Shown: positions 41,959 through 51,302, numbered from the stretch's first letter. The stretch is DNA of 64,000 nucleotides from Pseudobdellovibrionaceae bacterium (GCA_016719575.1 JADJYV010000006.1:186001-250000), one strand, 5' to 3'. Translations and numbers: made by a program. Notes: a model not told the origin generated them from the sequence alone.

Positions 41959-43047
41959 ATGAGGTTTTTTTCGGTAACCGCTCTCGTCATTGCCTTCGCA
42001 AGCGAATCTTTTGCTCAAAACGAAGACTTAAAGGAAGACTATTCAAAAAAACTCATCCTTTTACCTATTGTCTATTACACTCCGGAAACAAAAATTTCTG
42101 CGGGTGCTTTGTTTGTTAAAAATCTGTGGAAAGAAAAAGAAGGTCATACGTCTAGTCTCTTAGGATCGCTTTCTTTAACTGAAAATAAACAGACCCTAGC
42201 TACACTTGCGCCAAAATTGTATTTCAACAGGGGCGACTGGGATTTGAGTGGGTCGTTTTTTTATAGTTACTATCCCAATAGATATTATGGACGCGGGGTG
42301 AACAACTCCCTTAAGGACCCCGAGCCCTATACTGAGAACAACTTGCTATTGAGCCTGGGCGTCGGCAAGAATTTATACTCTCATCTTTTTATCCGGGTCG
42401 GAACCACTAAAGATCAGAGAAAGATTGTCGACTCACAACCGAGCGGACTTATCGCTGGCGAAATTCAAGCCGTCACCGAAGACCTCGAAGTTCAATCCGC
42501 GAATATCGGATTCGAGTGGGATGAAAGAGATTTCCCCCAGGCCCCCATCGAGGGAGCTTGGTATCGAATCACACATTCTTGGTTTACGCCCGTCGATCGG
42601 CAGGGGGGAAAGACCCTCGCCCCATTTAGAAAAATCGACTTCGACTTCAGAAAATACACGCCCGTTACGACCCGTTGGGCGGGGGCCCTTCAGCTCTTGG
42701 CCTCTGAGGTTCAAGGGAACTACGTTCCGTTTCAGTACTTAAACTTTATAGGCGGCGGGGTTCGCATGCGAGGATTTTACAATGGGCAATATCGGGATTT
42801 TGCACTCGGGATGATTCAAACAGAGCTTCGGTTCGATTGGCGTCCTAACTGGTTGTTTTCTATTTTTGGCGGGGTGGCTCGCCTGGGTAGACATCTGGAC
42901 GACATCCCTTCCTCTGAAAGTTTTTATTCAGGCGGCGGCGGAGTCCATTATATTTTAGATCCCGAAAATCGAACCAAACTCCGACTCGATATGGGCTTCA
43001 ACGGCAAAGAAAGGGGAGTTTACTTTCTTGTTGGCGATGCCTTTTAG
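41959..43047 (+). CDS. Omp85/bacterial surface antigen-type outer-membrane protein
   Basis: 362 aa: signal peptide (residues 1-21, ending SFA), then a beta-barrel of the Omp85 superfamily (BamA/FhaC/patatin-D15 barrel) without visible POTRA domains. The conserved barrel-lumen motif appears as GGGVRMRGFYNG (about residue 255). The protein ends GDAF, with a terminal Phe. AAGGA lies 8 bp before the ATG. It is co-transcribed with the membrane-anchored HTH protein. It may export or insert a specific partner; the substrate is unknown. Confidence 0.82.
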   Translation: MRFFSVTALVIAFASESFAQNEDLKEDYSKKLILLPIVYYTPETKISAGALFVKNLWKEKEGHTSSLLGSLSLTENKQTLATLAPKLYFNRGDWDLSGSFFYSYYPNRYYGRGVNNSLKDPEPYTENNLLLSLGVGKNLYSHLFIRVGTTKDQRKIVDSQPSGLIAGEIQAVTEDLEVQSANIGFEWDERDFPQAPIEGAWYRITHSWFTPVDRQGGKTLAPFRKIDFDFRKYTPVTTRWAGALQLLASEVQGNYVPFQYLNFIGGGVRMRGFYNGQYRDFALGMIQTELRFDWRPNWLFSIFGGVARLGRHLDDIPSSESFYSGGGGVHYILDPENRTKLRLDMGFNGKERGVYFLVGDAF

Positions 43048-43159
43048 TTGAAACGCGTCGCGCCACCTTTCGCGGAGCATAAGGACTAGTATTTTTACTC
43101 AAATGTCATGATCATCACAAAACTTTATAAGTTAATTTCGAACACAAAGGAGAGTCTTT

Positions 43160-44275
43160 TTGGGAACATTCGAATTGATTTCAAAGCATGGTGACCATGA
43201 GCAAGTCGTATTTTGCAACGATCCTAGCGTGGGATTAAAGGCAATCATCGCTATTCACAACACAGCTCTGGGGCCAGCTCTTGGCGGAACGCGAATGTGG
43301 AACTATAAAACTGAGGATGAAGCTCTCGTTGACGTTTTGAGGCTCTCCAAAGGAATGACTTACAAAGCAGCAGCTGCGGGACTCAACCTCGGTGGCGGCA
43401 AGGCTGTCATTATCGGAGACCCGAAAACCGCCAAATCTGAGGGGCTTTTTCGAGCCTTTGGTCAATTTGTTAACTCGCTGAATGGGCGTTATATCACGGC
43501 AGAAGATGTTGGAACGAATGTAAATGATATGGAGCATATATTTATGGAAACCACCTGGGTCACAGGAATCCCAAAGGGCTTTGGTGGTTCTGGAGACCCG
43601 TCGCCATACACGGCACATGGAGTTTTGATGGGAATAAAGGCCGCAGCCAAAGAGAAACTTAGTTCAGACTCCCTAAAAGACCTCCGAATTGCAGTTCAAG
43701 GACTTGGAAACGTCGGATCAAATCTAGTAAAATACCTCATTGAAGAAGGTGCTAAGGTTATCGTGGCTGATATAGACCAGGGGAGGGTGAAACTTATGCA
43801 TGACCAATTCGGTTGTGAGGTCTCAAGCCCAGAACAAATACTGACTGTCGAATGTGACGTTTTTGCTCCATGCGCACTCGGAGCTGTCATTAATGACAAC
43901 ACAATCACTAAACTGAAGACAAAAATCGTAGCCGGTGGCGCTAACAATGTTTTGGCCGAATCTCGCCATGGCGACCAACTCCGCGAGTTAGGGATTCTAT
44001 ATACACCTGACTTTGTGATTAATGCGGGCGGACTAATGAATGTGTTTGTAGAACTTGAGGGCTACTCTCCTGATCGTGCCTTTGATAAAACTAGAAAGGT
44101 TTATGAGAATTGCATGAAGGTATTTGAAATCGCAAAACGCAATAATATCGGCACTCATGTTGCTGCGGATCGCCTTGCTGAGGAGAGAATAAAAACGATT
44201 GGCCACCTCAAACAACGTCATCCCGGAAAATCAAGTCGTGTCTTTTCAACGCTTCGCGAGGTTTATAATCGCTAA
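43160..44275 (+). CDS. Leucine/branched-chain amino acid dehydrogenase
   Basis: NAD-dependent oxidative deaminase of the Glu/Leu/Phe/Val dehydrogenase family, 371 aa. ALGPALGGTRMW near residue 38, catalytic Lys region LSKGMTYKAAAAGLNLGGGK, and the NAD-binding VQGLGNVGSNLVKYL near residue 180. The length and motifs fit leucine/valine dehydrogenase better than the longer glutamate enzymes. The start is a TTG with GGAGAG 5 bp upstream. It would feed catabolism of protein-derived amino acids, agreeing with the peptide uptake and acyl-CoA dehydrogenase genes. Confidence 0.92.
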   Translation: MGTFELISKHGDHEQVVFCNDPSVGLKAIIAIHNTALGPALGGTRMWNYKTEDEALVDVLRLSKGMTYKAAAAGLNLGGGKAVIIGDPKTAKSEGLFRAFGQFVNSLNGRYITAEDVGTNVNDMEHIFMETTWVTGIPKGFGGSGDPSPYTAHGVLMGIKAAAKEKLSSDSLKDLRIAVQGLGNVGSNLVKYLIEEGAKVIVADIDQGRVKLMHDQFGCEVSSPEQILTVECDVFAPCALGAVINDNTITKLKTKIVAGGANNVLAESRHGDQLRELGILYTPDFVINAGGLMNVFVELEGYSPDRAFDKTRKVYENCMKVFEIAKRNNIGTHVAADRLAEERIKTIGHLKQRHPGKSSRVFSTLREVYNR

Positions 44276-44276
44276 C

Positions 44277-44306
44277 AAGGGGGACACCATCCTCCTTTTT
44301 GTTTTT
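44277..44306 (+). terminator. Terminator after the amino acid dehydrogenase gene
   Basis: 8-bp stem AAGGGGGA/TCCTCCTT (one G-U pair) with a 5-nt loop, followed by TTTGTTTTT. Confidence 0.75.
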
Positions 44307-44371
44307 GACTTTTACTAACCCCCAGCATTCAATAATCTCCTTAATTTAACTATTTAAAGAGGGTGTAAATC

Positions 44372-45184
44372 TTGAGCACAAAACTTTCAAAAGAAGATGT
44401 TAAATCTCCAGATCAAGTTCTAAAAACACTGACACAAGGTTTTCAGTGGACCCGAGTCCATTCGACAGCCGTGATTGTCTCTTTGAGTGTGTTTATTGTC
44501 ATTGGTCTAGGATCTTCTCTTTATGGTAATTACATAGAAAAAAAAGAAGAGCGGGCGCAAGAATTGTTCTCTCAATTCGAGAAAAGCTACCTTGATAAAA
44601 AAAGAGGCTTTGAAGAAGCTGATCGAGAGGCTTCTCGGCCAAATTTAACTAAAGAAGTCAAAGCCACACCAAAAATTAAAGCCAGCGGAGATTTAGAAAA
44701 AGACTACGGCGCTGAGCTTGTCGGCTTTAAAAAGATTATGGACGATCACGCTAAAACCAAAGCAGCACAAATGGCAGCTTTGAACTTAAGCGAAATCTAT
44801 TTGAAATACAAAAAAACTGACGAAGCTTATCTTGCTCTTCAAAAAGTGGAGCCTCAAAGTCAGGGTCGCGATCTCATTTCAAATATTGTTTTGGCCCAAT
44901 ATGGAGATATTCTTTCGGAAAAAGGCGACTGCAAACTAGCAATCGCTCAGTGGAATAAGGTTCTAGCAAAAAAAGAAGTTCAGTTTTTACATGACACTCT
45001 TCGTTTAAAATCTGGCTTTTGCTACGAAAAAATGAATGAAATTAGCAAAGCCGAAGAACTGTATAAAAAAGTTAGCCAATCCCCGCAAGATCCACAATCC
45101 GGTGAGGCGGGGCTTGCAAAAGACGCTGAGAAATATCTTCGTCTTCTGAATCTAAAAAAGACCGCTGAAGCAAAAGGATCTTAA
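44372..45184 (+). CDS. YfgM-like TPR membrane protein
   Basis: 270 aa. A cytosolic N-terminus (about 30 residues) and one membrane helix (about residues 33-52) anchor a periplasmic helical TPR-like domain (AALNLSEIYLKYKKTDEAYL, and later SGFCYEKMNEISKAEELYKK). Its position just before bamB matches the yfgM-bamB order of E. coli; YfgM is a periplasmic chaperone-network protein that contacts SecYEG. The start is a TTG with GAGGG upstream. The bamB start is 2 bp after its stop. Confidence 0.78.
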   Translation: MSTKLSKEDVKSPDQVLKTLTQGFQWTRVHSTAVIVSLSVFIVIGLGSSLYGNYIEKKEERAQELFSQFEKSYLDKKRGFEEADREASRPNLTKEVKATPKIKASGDLEKDYGAELVGFKKIMDDHAKTKAAQMAALNLSEIYLKYKKTDEAYLALQKVEPQSQGRDLISNIVLAQYGDILSEKGDCKLAIAQWNKVLAKKEVQFLHDTLRLKSGFCYEKMNEISKAEELYKKVSQSPQDPQSGEAGLAKDAEKYLRLLNLKKTAEAKGS

Positions 45185-45186
45185 CT

Positions 45187-46347
45187 TTGAAGGCTTTAAT
45201 TTCGTTTCTACTGTTGCTGAGCGGTTTTCTGGTCGGTTGTTCGACAATGGAAAACCTTTTCAGTAAAAATTCAGAAAAGCGCGAACTTCAAGTTCGCGAT
45301 GTGTGGGTCCGAGAGGGCACTCTTAAGGAAAACCTTGGATTTCGTAAAATTAACCGAATGAGCCCGTTAATTTTAGGAGAAGCCCTGATTCAATCGAATG
45401 CCATCGATGGTATTGCCGCCTATAATAAAGATTCGGGACAAACTCTTTGGCGACTCAATATCCAAAATGGAAGCGAAGCCGGGGCCGCAATCATAAAAGA
45501 TCGCTTGTTTTTTGGCGCAAGTGATGGACTTTTTTATTCTGTATCGGCAAAAGACGGAAAGGTTTTATGGACTTTTCCTACCAATACAGAAAACATTTCC
45601 GAGCCATTGCTAGACACAAGCACAGGTGTTGTTTACTTTCAGAGCGGGGCCAATATCGTTTATGCCTTGGATGCCGAGTCGGGACGCCAAATCTGGCTTT
45701 ACTCTCGCCAAGACAACTCGAACCTTTCAATTCGCGGAGGAGCTCGCCCCACCCTTGATAATGGCCATCTTTACGTCGGCTTCAGTGATGGCGCACTGGT
45801 TAAGTTAAATGCCAAAACGGGATCTCTTTTATGGGAGCTTGTTTTAAATAGAAATAAAAAATTTCGCGACATAGACGCCTCTCCCGTTATCGATGGAGAT
45901 CAAATGTTTGTATCAGGCTACGATGACAAGCTTTACTGCGTGAGTGTTGCCAAAGGAGAAATTCTTTGGAAAATGGACAGGGGAGGCTACTACCCTGTAA
46001 CGATAGCGGGAGAAAAAATATTTTACTCCACAACGACTGGCGAACTTTGGGCTTTGCAAAAAAGCAGTGGACAGAAGATCTGGACTTATACTCTTAAAGA
46101 TGGAATTGCGACCCAACCCAAAATATACAAAGGCATGGTGGTCTTTGGGGAGACCCAAGGCGAATTAAGATTCTTGGATGCAAATAGCGGTAAGGCCGTG
46201 GCGTCTTTTGACCCCGGGCGAGGGATAATGTCGCCCCCACTTGTCGACGAAAAAAATGATCGCGTTTACTTTATTTCAGGAGAGGCCAATGTCTATGCAA
46301 TAGAAGCAAAGTGGTCTTATCCAAATTGGATTCCGTACCTCCAATAG
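45187..46347 (+). CDS. bamB: Outer-membrane assembly lipoprotein BamB
   Basis: 386-aa lipoprotein (lipobox FLVGC, Cys near residue 18) with an eight-bladed PQQ-type beta-propeller: repeated units such as AYNKDSGQTLWRLN, VSAKDGKVLWTF, ALDAESGRQIWLY, LNAKTGSLLWEL and LQKSSGQKIWTY. It is the BamB component that helps BamA insert beta-barrels in the outer membrane. A TTG start directly follows the YfgM-like gene. Several predicted barrels in this window are potential clients. Confidence 0.9.
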   Translation: MKALISFLLLLSGFLVGCSTMENLFSKNSEKRELQVRDVWVREGTLKENLGFRKINRMSPLILGEALIQSNAIDGIAAYNKDSGQTLWRLNIQNGSEAGAAIIKDRLFFGASDGLFYSVSAKDGKVLWTFPTNTENISEPLLDTSTGVVYFQSGANIVYALDAESGRQIWLYSRQDNSNLSIRGGARPTLDNGHLYVGFSDGALVKLNAKTGSLLWELVLNRNKKFRDIDASPVIDGDQMFVSGYDDKLYCVSVAKGEILWKMDRGGYYPVTIAGEKIFYSTTTGELWALQKSSGQKIWTYTLKDGIATQPKIYKGMVVFGETQGELRFLDANSGKAVASFDPGRGIMSPPLVDEKNDRVYFISGEANVYAIEAKWSYPNWIPYLQ

Positions 46348-46366
46348 TCGAGAATAGGGGTTTTTT

Positions 46367-46771
46367 ATGTTAAAGTTAGCTTGCATCGGTATTTTGGGTG
46401 TTTCACTTTTTGGCTGCGTCACCGCTACCTGCTTGGATAAGAAAACACCGCAGACACCGGCGACAGCAACAAATCCCCCTTCTGAAGGAGCTGGGACTAT
46501 GAACAAACCTGAATCTAAACTAGATAAAGTAAAAGTCTACAAGGCAGATGGATCTCTTCAGTGCGGCCAAGGAAAAGCTCTCTCCATCCAAGAGATGCAA
46601 AAGGAACTCAAAAACATCAAAGTCTACTCAAGCGCGAACAAAAATGATGGCTTGATGAGAATTCAAGTCTGCGGCGCTCCCACAGGAAATTCCAATGTCT
46701 ACGAAATCGATGGCAAAGATCTTGAAGCCGCTCTAAAACTCGGCTTCAAGCAATGGACTTTTGATAATTAA
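46367..46771 (+). CDS. Small lipoprotein, hypothetical
   Basis: 134 aa, lipobox SLFGC (Cys near residue 17), then a Thr/Pro-rich linker (TPQTPATATNPPSEGAGT) and a compact C-terminal domain with two Cys (LQCGQG, QVCGAP) that may pair. It lies 19 bp after bamB and is probably in the same operon. Its stop overlaps that of the convergent esterase gene by 4 bp. Not recognised; an accessory envelope-assembly role is possible from context alone. Confidence 0.72.
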   Translation: MLKLACIGILGVSLFGCVTATCLDKKTPQTPATATNPPSEGAGTMNKPESKLDKVKVYKADGSLQCGQGKALSIQEMQKELKNIKVYSSANKNDGLMRIQVCGAPTGNSNVYEIDGKDLEAALKLGFKQWTFDN

Positions 46772-47778
46772 TTGCTCAAAAGTCTGTTGATCATTCTCAT
46801 AATTGTAACCATTTGTTTCGCTGATTTTGTTTCATAATCAGCGCCGGTATATCCGAACCAATCCCAACAGCCACTAGGGTTGCCAATTCCAATTTTTGCA
46901 GAGGGATATAAAACCACGATGTTATTGGCATTAGCCCACTCATTGTATCCAGTCTCTTGAATGAAATTCTGATTTGCGACACTCGGATCTTGAAGGCAAC
47001 CGTGAAGAGCTATGTGCAATCGACAATGACCTTTCTTTTCTTCACAAGATTTCGGGATATAGATATATCCATAATCCAGCATGGTCGCATCCTTAGAAGC
47101 AAACTCAGTCTGGTCAAAGGCAACGGGCGCCAAAGTTGCCAGTCCCTTAGGCGAGTCTAGCTTTCCGTATAGAGCTTCTAAAATGTGTTGAGCTCCATCG
47201 TAACCGCACTTGTTTATCCATGGAAATATTGAATCTGCACAAGTGACCTTTCCTTTTTCACTTGGAAAGCCATGACCCATTTTTAACGAGTACTCGGACT
47301 CAGATTGAACGCCAAGCTTGGTGTAAAACTCTTCTAATTTTTTACTGGCCTTTGGAAGGATGGTCTTATCTTCTGAACCCGCCAAGATAAACACCTTTTG
47401 ATCTCGTATATTTTTTGGATCGTCGATTAAACCATTATTAAAATAATCAGTTGCGCGATTTACATACTTATTAACCTCAACTTTTTCGGGATCCTTCATA
47501 CACAGGTCCTGAGCTATCTTTACTTGCCCCTCTGCGCACCCATAAATTCCACCGGCCACGGCCGCGACGCCTTGAAAAACAGAAGAGTAAGCCACTCCAA
47601 GCTGAACAGCCATAAACGCCCCTGATGACAATCCAGACACAGTCACTTCGTTTGGATTAAGATCCAGCGCGGGGAGCTGAATGCTTTTTTCTATAAAGGG
47701 ATAATTCCAATAGTAAGTACTTGCCCTCGCAAAAAAAGTTGGAATCAAAAAGAAAGATAAAAAAATTCCGTAGCGCAT
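46768..47778 (-). CDS. PHB depolymerase-like secreted esterase
   Basis: Alpha/beta-hydrolase of the polyhydroxybutyrate depolymerase/esterase group, 336 aa. A signal peptide (about residues 1-20, ending ARA) is followed by the lipase box GLSSGAFMA near residue 49. A catalytic-His candidate lies in KMGHGFPS, and an HIALHGCLQD motif is typical of depolymerases. The ATG of MRYGIFL has GGAGG 4-5 bp upstream. Predators may degrade prey PHB granules with such enzymes, but the substrate could be another ester. Confidence 0.83.
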   Translation of the reverse strand: MRYGIFLSFFLIPTFFARASTYYWNYPFIEKSIQLPALDLNPNEVTVSGLSSGAFMAVQLGVAYSSVFQGVAAVAGGIYGCAEGQVKIAQDLCMKDPEKVEVNKYVNRATDYFNNGLIDDPKNIRDQKVFILAGSEDKTILPKASKKLEEFYTKLGVQSESEYSLKMGHGFPSEKGKVTCADSIFPWINKCGYDGAQHILEALYGKLDSPKGLATLAPVAFDQTEFASKDATMLDYGYIYIPKSCEEKKGHCRLHIALHGCLQDPSVANQNFIQETGYNEWANANNIVVLYPSAKIGIGNPSGCWDWFGYTGADYETKSAKQMVTIMRMINRLLSN

Positions 47779-47854
47779 AAGTCCTCCGTTCATGTTTTTA
47801 GCTCAAAATGATTCAATGCAAAAGCTAAATTCCGAACAAGGCTAAGAATTAAAA

Positions 47855-47874
47855 AACTGCCCCACCAAATTGTA
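47855..47874 (+). repeat. Solo copy of the IS terminal repeat tip
   Basis: AACTGCCCCACCAAATTGTA, a 20-bp exact match to the outer end of the inverted repeats of the IS at 12777-13989, then immediate divergence. The orientation puts the element body to the right. No second end or transposase is nearby, so it is a remnant of this IS or a close relative. Confidence 0.75.
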
Positions 47875-47900
47875 ATTAATAATAATTTGATTTTTCTTAA

Positions 47901-48149
47901 TATGAATTTGGTAAGGGCAATGGTCTGACAATAGAAGTTCAAAGAGTTATTACCCCTAAAGTATTAGTTGGTTTGTCATACACAGACGTTCAGAGTGATG
48001 TTAAACAATTTTGGTTCAATAAACACTTTCTCATTAATAGGTTATTATTAATCGTTATTAAAATTCAAAATTACTTTGACAGAAGCTTTTATACAGAAGG
48101 CCGGCGGAAAGCAGTCCGCCATCACAAACCCTTACTTAGTGTTACATAA
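47901..48149 (+). pseudogene. Possible outer-membrane protein gene remnant
   Basis: An 82-codon open stretch without a start codon, in an intergenic region between two minus-strand genes. The first half reads YEFGKGNGLTIEVQRVITPK and LVGLSYTDVQSDVKQFWF, with the strand-like alternation and terminal aromatic of an outer-membrane barrel C-terminus; the rest is unconvincing. It starts 26 bp to the right of the solo IS end, consistent with IS-mediated deletion of the 5' part. Low confidence. Confidence 0.35.
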
Positions 48150-48285
48150 TATAACTTATCAGATCATTCGAACCAGAACCTCGAGGTCCAAATAAAAAAT
48201 AACTGCTATTTCTAGGTGGCAAAAATATTCTGGAGTACATACTCCGTTTTTTGTTAAAAATTGGAAGTATGCAAGCTATTTTTTA
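48150..48285. other. Non-coding stretch downstream of the fibre gene
   Basis: No gene. Apart from the hairpin at 48232-48252 it is AT-rich sequence without recognisable features. Confidence 0.4.
48232..48252. terminator. Hairpin terminator, possibly bidirectional
   Basis: GGAGT-ACAT-ACTCC stem followed by GTTTTTT on the plus strand; on the minus strand the same hairpin is followed by AGAATATTTTT. It can end the fibre gene transcript (34 bp past its stop) and/or the plus-strand remnant upstream. Confidence 0.6.
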
Positions 48286-51200
48286 CTACTGGCAACATCG
48301 GTAGTTATAATTACTTGAAAAACTTGAATTCGCCGTTGAATTGAAAGTTCCCCCGCCACTACAAGTGATGTCGGTAACTTCCTTAGTCCAACTTGTAGAA
48401 AAGCTTGTTCCCTCACTGCATTTTGCCGCATATTGAGCGACGGAACAAAGACTCATATTTTTGTTCGCGCAATTTGCCAAAGCCAGCGGATAGCTAGTGG
48501 CCGTGTTGTTGCTTACATCCATACAAAAAGCGGAAGGACCTTTTCCAACCGAGCTTGTGTTGACGATTTCGCAAGCTCGTTTGGTTGCCATAAAATAGGC
48601 TGAATAATTTTGGGCCTTAAAGCTGCTACTTTCATCTAAAACAATATCATTAGTAAGCATCCCGCCGCCGACTGAGGAGACGTTAATAGTTCCGTGGCTT
48701 CCATTTTTAGCAGAAAGAATTTGAAGTGAGGCGTTTATTTGCAGTGTTATTGGGAAGTTCTCTACTGAGAATGAGCTTGAATCTTTTAGACGAATGGCAA
48801 CCCCTCCAGTTGCGCCATTAGTAAAACCCAGTGTGCGACCCGAGCTCATAGGGCTGAACACGAAGCTCGAGTTGTTACTTACATCAACGCCTGCATTATT
48901 AGATCCAATAGCCGAGTTAATATTGAAATTATGATACGCGACCAAATGGGACTGATTTCGCACCACGATTGGCCTGTTAAAGCTTGCGACCGCATTAACA
49001 ATTAAGGGCCCGTATATTTGACAAGAAGCTCCCACGTCACAAACAAGACCTGCACTATCACCACTATTAAAATTGAGGTTACCTTGAGATGATAGAGCTC
49101 CCCCCCGCACACTGAGTGCAGTAGAGTACATATTTGAATTGCTCATATTAAAGTTTAACGTACAGGTGTTGCAAACATAAAGTTTTCCGGAATTGCCGAT
49201 TTCAATACCCGTTATATTTTGCGAGGATCCGCCTGTCTCAGCAATCGTTGCCGTAATTCCATTTTCTAAAGAAAACTCCCCTTCGTAGGCCTCAATGCCT
49301 CTGCTGTCTTGGTAATTGCCAATATCAATATACAATCCTACTGAGGTCGAAACTCGGGAGCCCCCACCAATCGATATTCCTGTCGATTGAAATGACGAGC
49401 TATTGTATATGTTGCTTGCTAAAGACATAAACATCGCCATACCGCCACCCGAGACAGCAAGTCCACGGCGATTGTTGTTTAAGGTAATTCCTTCAAGCAT
49501 TAATACGCCACCATTATTATCGATGGCAGTATCTGTGAAATTATTAATATTTAAATTACTGAGCTTGACTCCCCGGCTTTGTTTCATGATTAAGAAACCT
49601 GAGGCGTTGGCTTCTGAATTGCTAATGGTTTGCACCGCCGAATGCCCCTCAATAGTTAGCATCGGACCATCGTCTTCGTCTGAGGCACTGATTATTTTAT
49701 CAATCACGGCCAGGACTCTTGAGCCTACGGGATTTGACAAGGGGGTTGATATTTTAACGTTTACATTGTGACGAATGATATCTGGAATATTCTTGAGGGC
49801 CCCTTGGATCGTTGCAAAAGCACAATTTGGTGCACCGGCGGCCGAGTTGTCAGTTCCTCCATTGCAAGAAATATCGTTACCATCATTACGAACATAAACA
49901 GTGATAACTGCTGTTGTAACACTCGCCATATTGTTCAATTTGATTTGCACACAGTCGAATTTATCAGAGGGTGATGACCAAGCTAAAGTTTCAGAAGAGG
50001 TACAGGTCGTTGGAAATTGCTGGACATACAATGGCCCCACACTTGATCTTAAATCCATCAGGTTTAGTTTTGAGTTTACCCACGCAGATCCATTCCACTT
50101 CAAGAATGGATCTGAATTACTACCATTGACCAATGAAATTTCAGGAGTGGTTGAACCATTTGTAACAGAAAGAGGAGGCTGTACCGAAACGCTGGTAACT
50201 CCTACTGTTGGATTAACCCAACTCAGATTCCCTGACCCGTCCGCCTGAAGCGACTGACCTGAGTTAGGCATTGTTGATGGAAGGATGAGGTTGTAGGCCG
50301 CGCCGTTGGCATTGGTCCCCAAAAAGACTCCCCCAGACGTTGCTCCCTTTATTTTTACGCCGTACGTAGTTGCGTGAGCAGACCCATCAAGTGATAGAAT
50401 TTTATTGGCTTCTCCTGTTGTTGTGACTTGACCATTTATCGGTGTAAAACCTAGAGCTGTCGTCACATCCGAAGCATTGATTGACAAGGAAACGGAACTT
50501 GGGGCCCAAGCGGTGCCATCCCATTTCAAAACTTGATTCGTCGTGGGAGCTGTTCCAGAAACAGAGTATCCTTTTATTTTATTTACAGATATGGCAGAGT
50601 AGGTCCCGCTGATATCGCCACCAAATGAAGCTGAAGCATCTAGTTTTGCTCCGACTTGTGAATCGACATAGGTCTTGTTGGCTGCATCCCCACCGTTCGC
50701 AGGTGTAGAAAGAGATCCATTTAAAAGATTCATCAATAAAGTCACCTTGGCATCGTTTAAAGCAGCTACTGTCGCTGCTCCATCAGAACGTAAAAGCTTA
50801 GAAGGATCGTAAGCTCCTACTTTTTCAGATTGTTCTGCATTAATAGCAAAAGGGGCCGCCGTAAGATCAATCGCAGGACTGAGAGGAGTGCCATTGACGC
50901 TGATAACGAGTTTACGAGCATCACTGATATTTGCAATATAGCCTGAGACGCAACTCCCCGCCCCAGATCCACGCACGGTTCCGGCAGAAAATATTTTATC
51001 CATTGTTAAACTTGGATCAGATCCCGTTCTTTTTGCGGAACCCGTTGTTGAACCAACAAGGACACTAAAAGAGCCATCCGCAGATGGCAGGACACTTTGA
51101 GATTCTTCATAGAGCAAACATGAAAGACTCGGATCATATATAGCAAGTGTAAGTGTGCTCGTTGTAGCGATTGGCACTCCGGCCGAATCCTGAAGGAGAC

Positions 51201-51291
51201 CTTCGTAAACAAAGCTTGTCGGGGCCGCTTGTGCTATCATTGAGAACCCCATCACCAAACCAATCAACGTGCTATATTTTGGTAGTTTCAT
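48286..51291 (-). CDS. Large fibre-like surface protein with beta-helix and Cys-rich C-terminus
   Basis: 1001 aa, secreted. After a signal peptide (about residues 1-22) comes an N-terminal beta domain (SFVYEGLLQDSAGVPIATTS, then CLLYEESQSVL), then repetitive G/S/T/N-rich shaft sequence with a tail-fibre-like piece (NKTYVDSQVGAKL). From about residue 450 a Ser/Asn-rich right-handed beta-helix-like region begins (VRNDGNDISCNGG...CAFATIQGAL) and runs to about 900. The Cys-rich C-terminus (CANKNMSLCSVAQYAAKC...CCQ) may be a receptor-binding tip. The architecture recalls the mosaic fibre-type adhesins of Bdellovibrio. The ATG of MKLPKYS with GGAG 6 bp upstream is chosen. Confidence 0.8.
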   Translation of the reverse strand: MKLPKYSTLIGLVMGFSMIAQAAPTSFVYEGLLQDSAGVPIATTSTLTLAIYDPSLSCLLYEESQSVLPSADGSFSVLVGSTTGSAKRTGSDPSLTMDKIFSAGTVRGSGAGSCVSGYIANISDARKLVISVNGTPLSPAIDLTAAPFAINAEQSEKVGAYDPSKLLRSDGAATVAALNDAKVTLLMNLLNGSLSTPANGGDAANKTYVDSQVGAKLDASASFGGDISGTYSAISVNKIKGYSVSGTAPTTNQVLKWDGTAWAPSSVSLSINASDVTTALGFTPINGQVTTTGEANKILSLDGSAHATTYGVKIKGATSGGVFLGTNANGAAYNLILPSTMPNSGQSLQADGSGNLSWVNPTVGVTSVSVQPPLSVTNGSTTPEISLVNGSNSDPFLKWNGSAWVNSKLNLMDLRSSVGPLYVQQFPTTCTSSETLAWSSPSDKFDCVQIKLNNMASVTTAVITVYVRNDGNDISCNGGTDNSAAGAPNCAFATIQGALKNIPDIIRHNVNVKISTPLSNPVGSRVLAVIDKIISASDEDDGPMLTIEGHSAVQTISNSEANASGFLIMKQSRGVKLSNLNINNFTDTAIDNNGGVLMLEGITLNNNRRGLAVSGGGMAMFMSLASNIYNSSSFQSTGISIGGGSRVSTSVGLYIDIGNYQDSRGIEAYEGEFSLENGITATIAETGGSSQNITGIEIGNSGKLYVCNTCTLNFNMSNSNMYSTALSVRGGALSSQGNLNFNSGDSAGLVCDVGASCQIYGPLIVNAVASFNRPIVVRNQSHLVAYHNFNINSAIGSNNAGVDVSNNSSFVFSPMSSGRTLGFTNGATGGVAIRLKDSSSFSVENFPITLQINASLQILSAKNGSHGTINVSSVGGGMLTNDIVLDESSSFKAQNYSAYFMATKRACEIVNTSSVGKGPSAFCMDVSNNTATSYPLALANCANKNMSLCSVAQYAAKCSEGTSFSTSWTKEVTDITCSGGGTFNSTANSSFSSNYNYRCCQ

Positions 51292-51302
51292 AATTGTCTC
51301 CA

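Noticed and set aside
40484..43047. Genomic island or defence system marked by the integrase
   Set aside because: No restriction, toxin-antitoxin, phage or other cargo genes adjoin it; the neighbours are ordinary envelope genes.
48103..48120. GGCGGA/TCCGCC hairpin as a terminator of the fibre gene
   Set aside because: No T-run follows it on either strand, and a better hairpin lies closer to the gene end at 48232.
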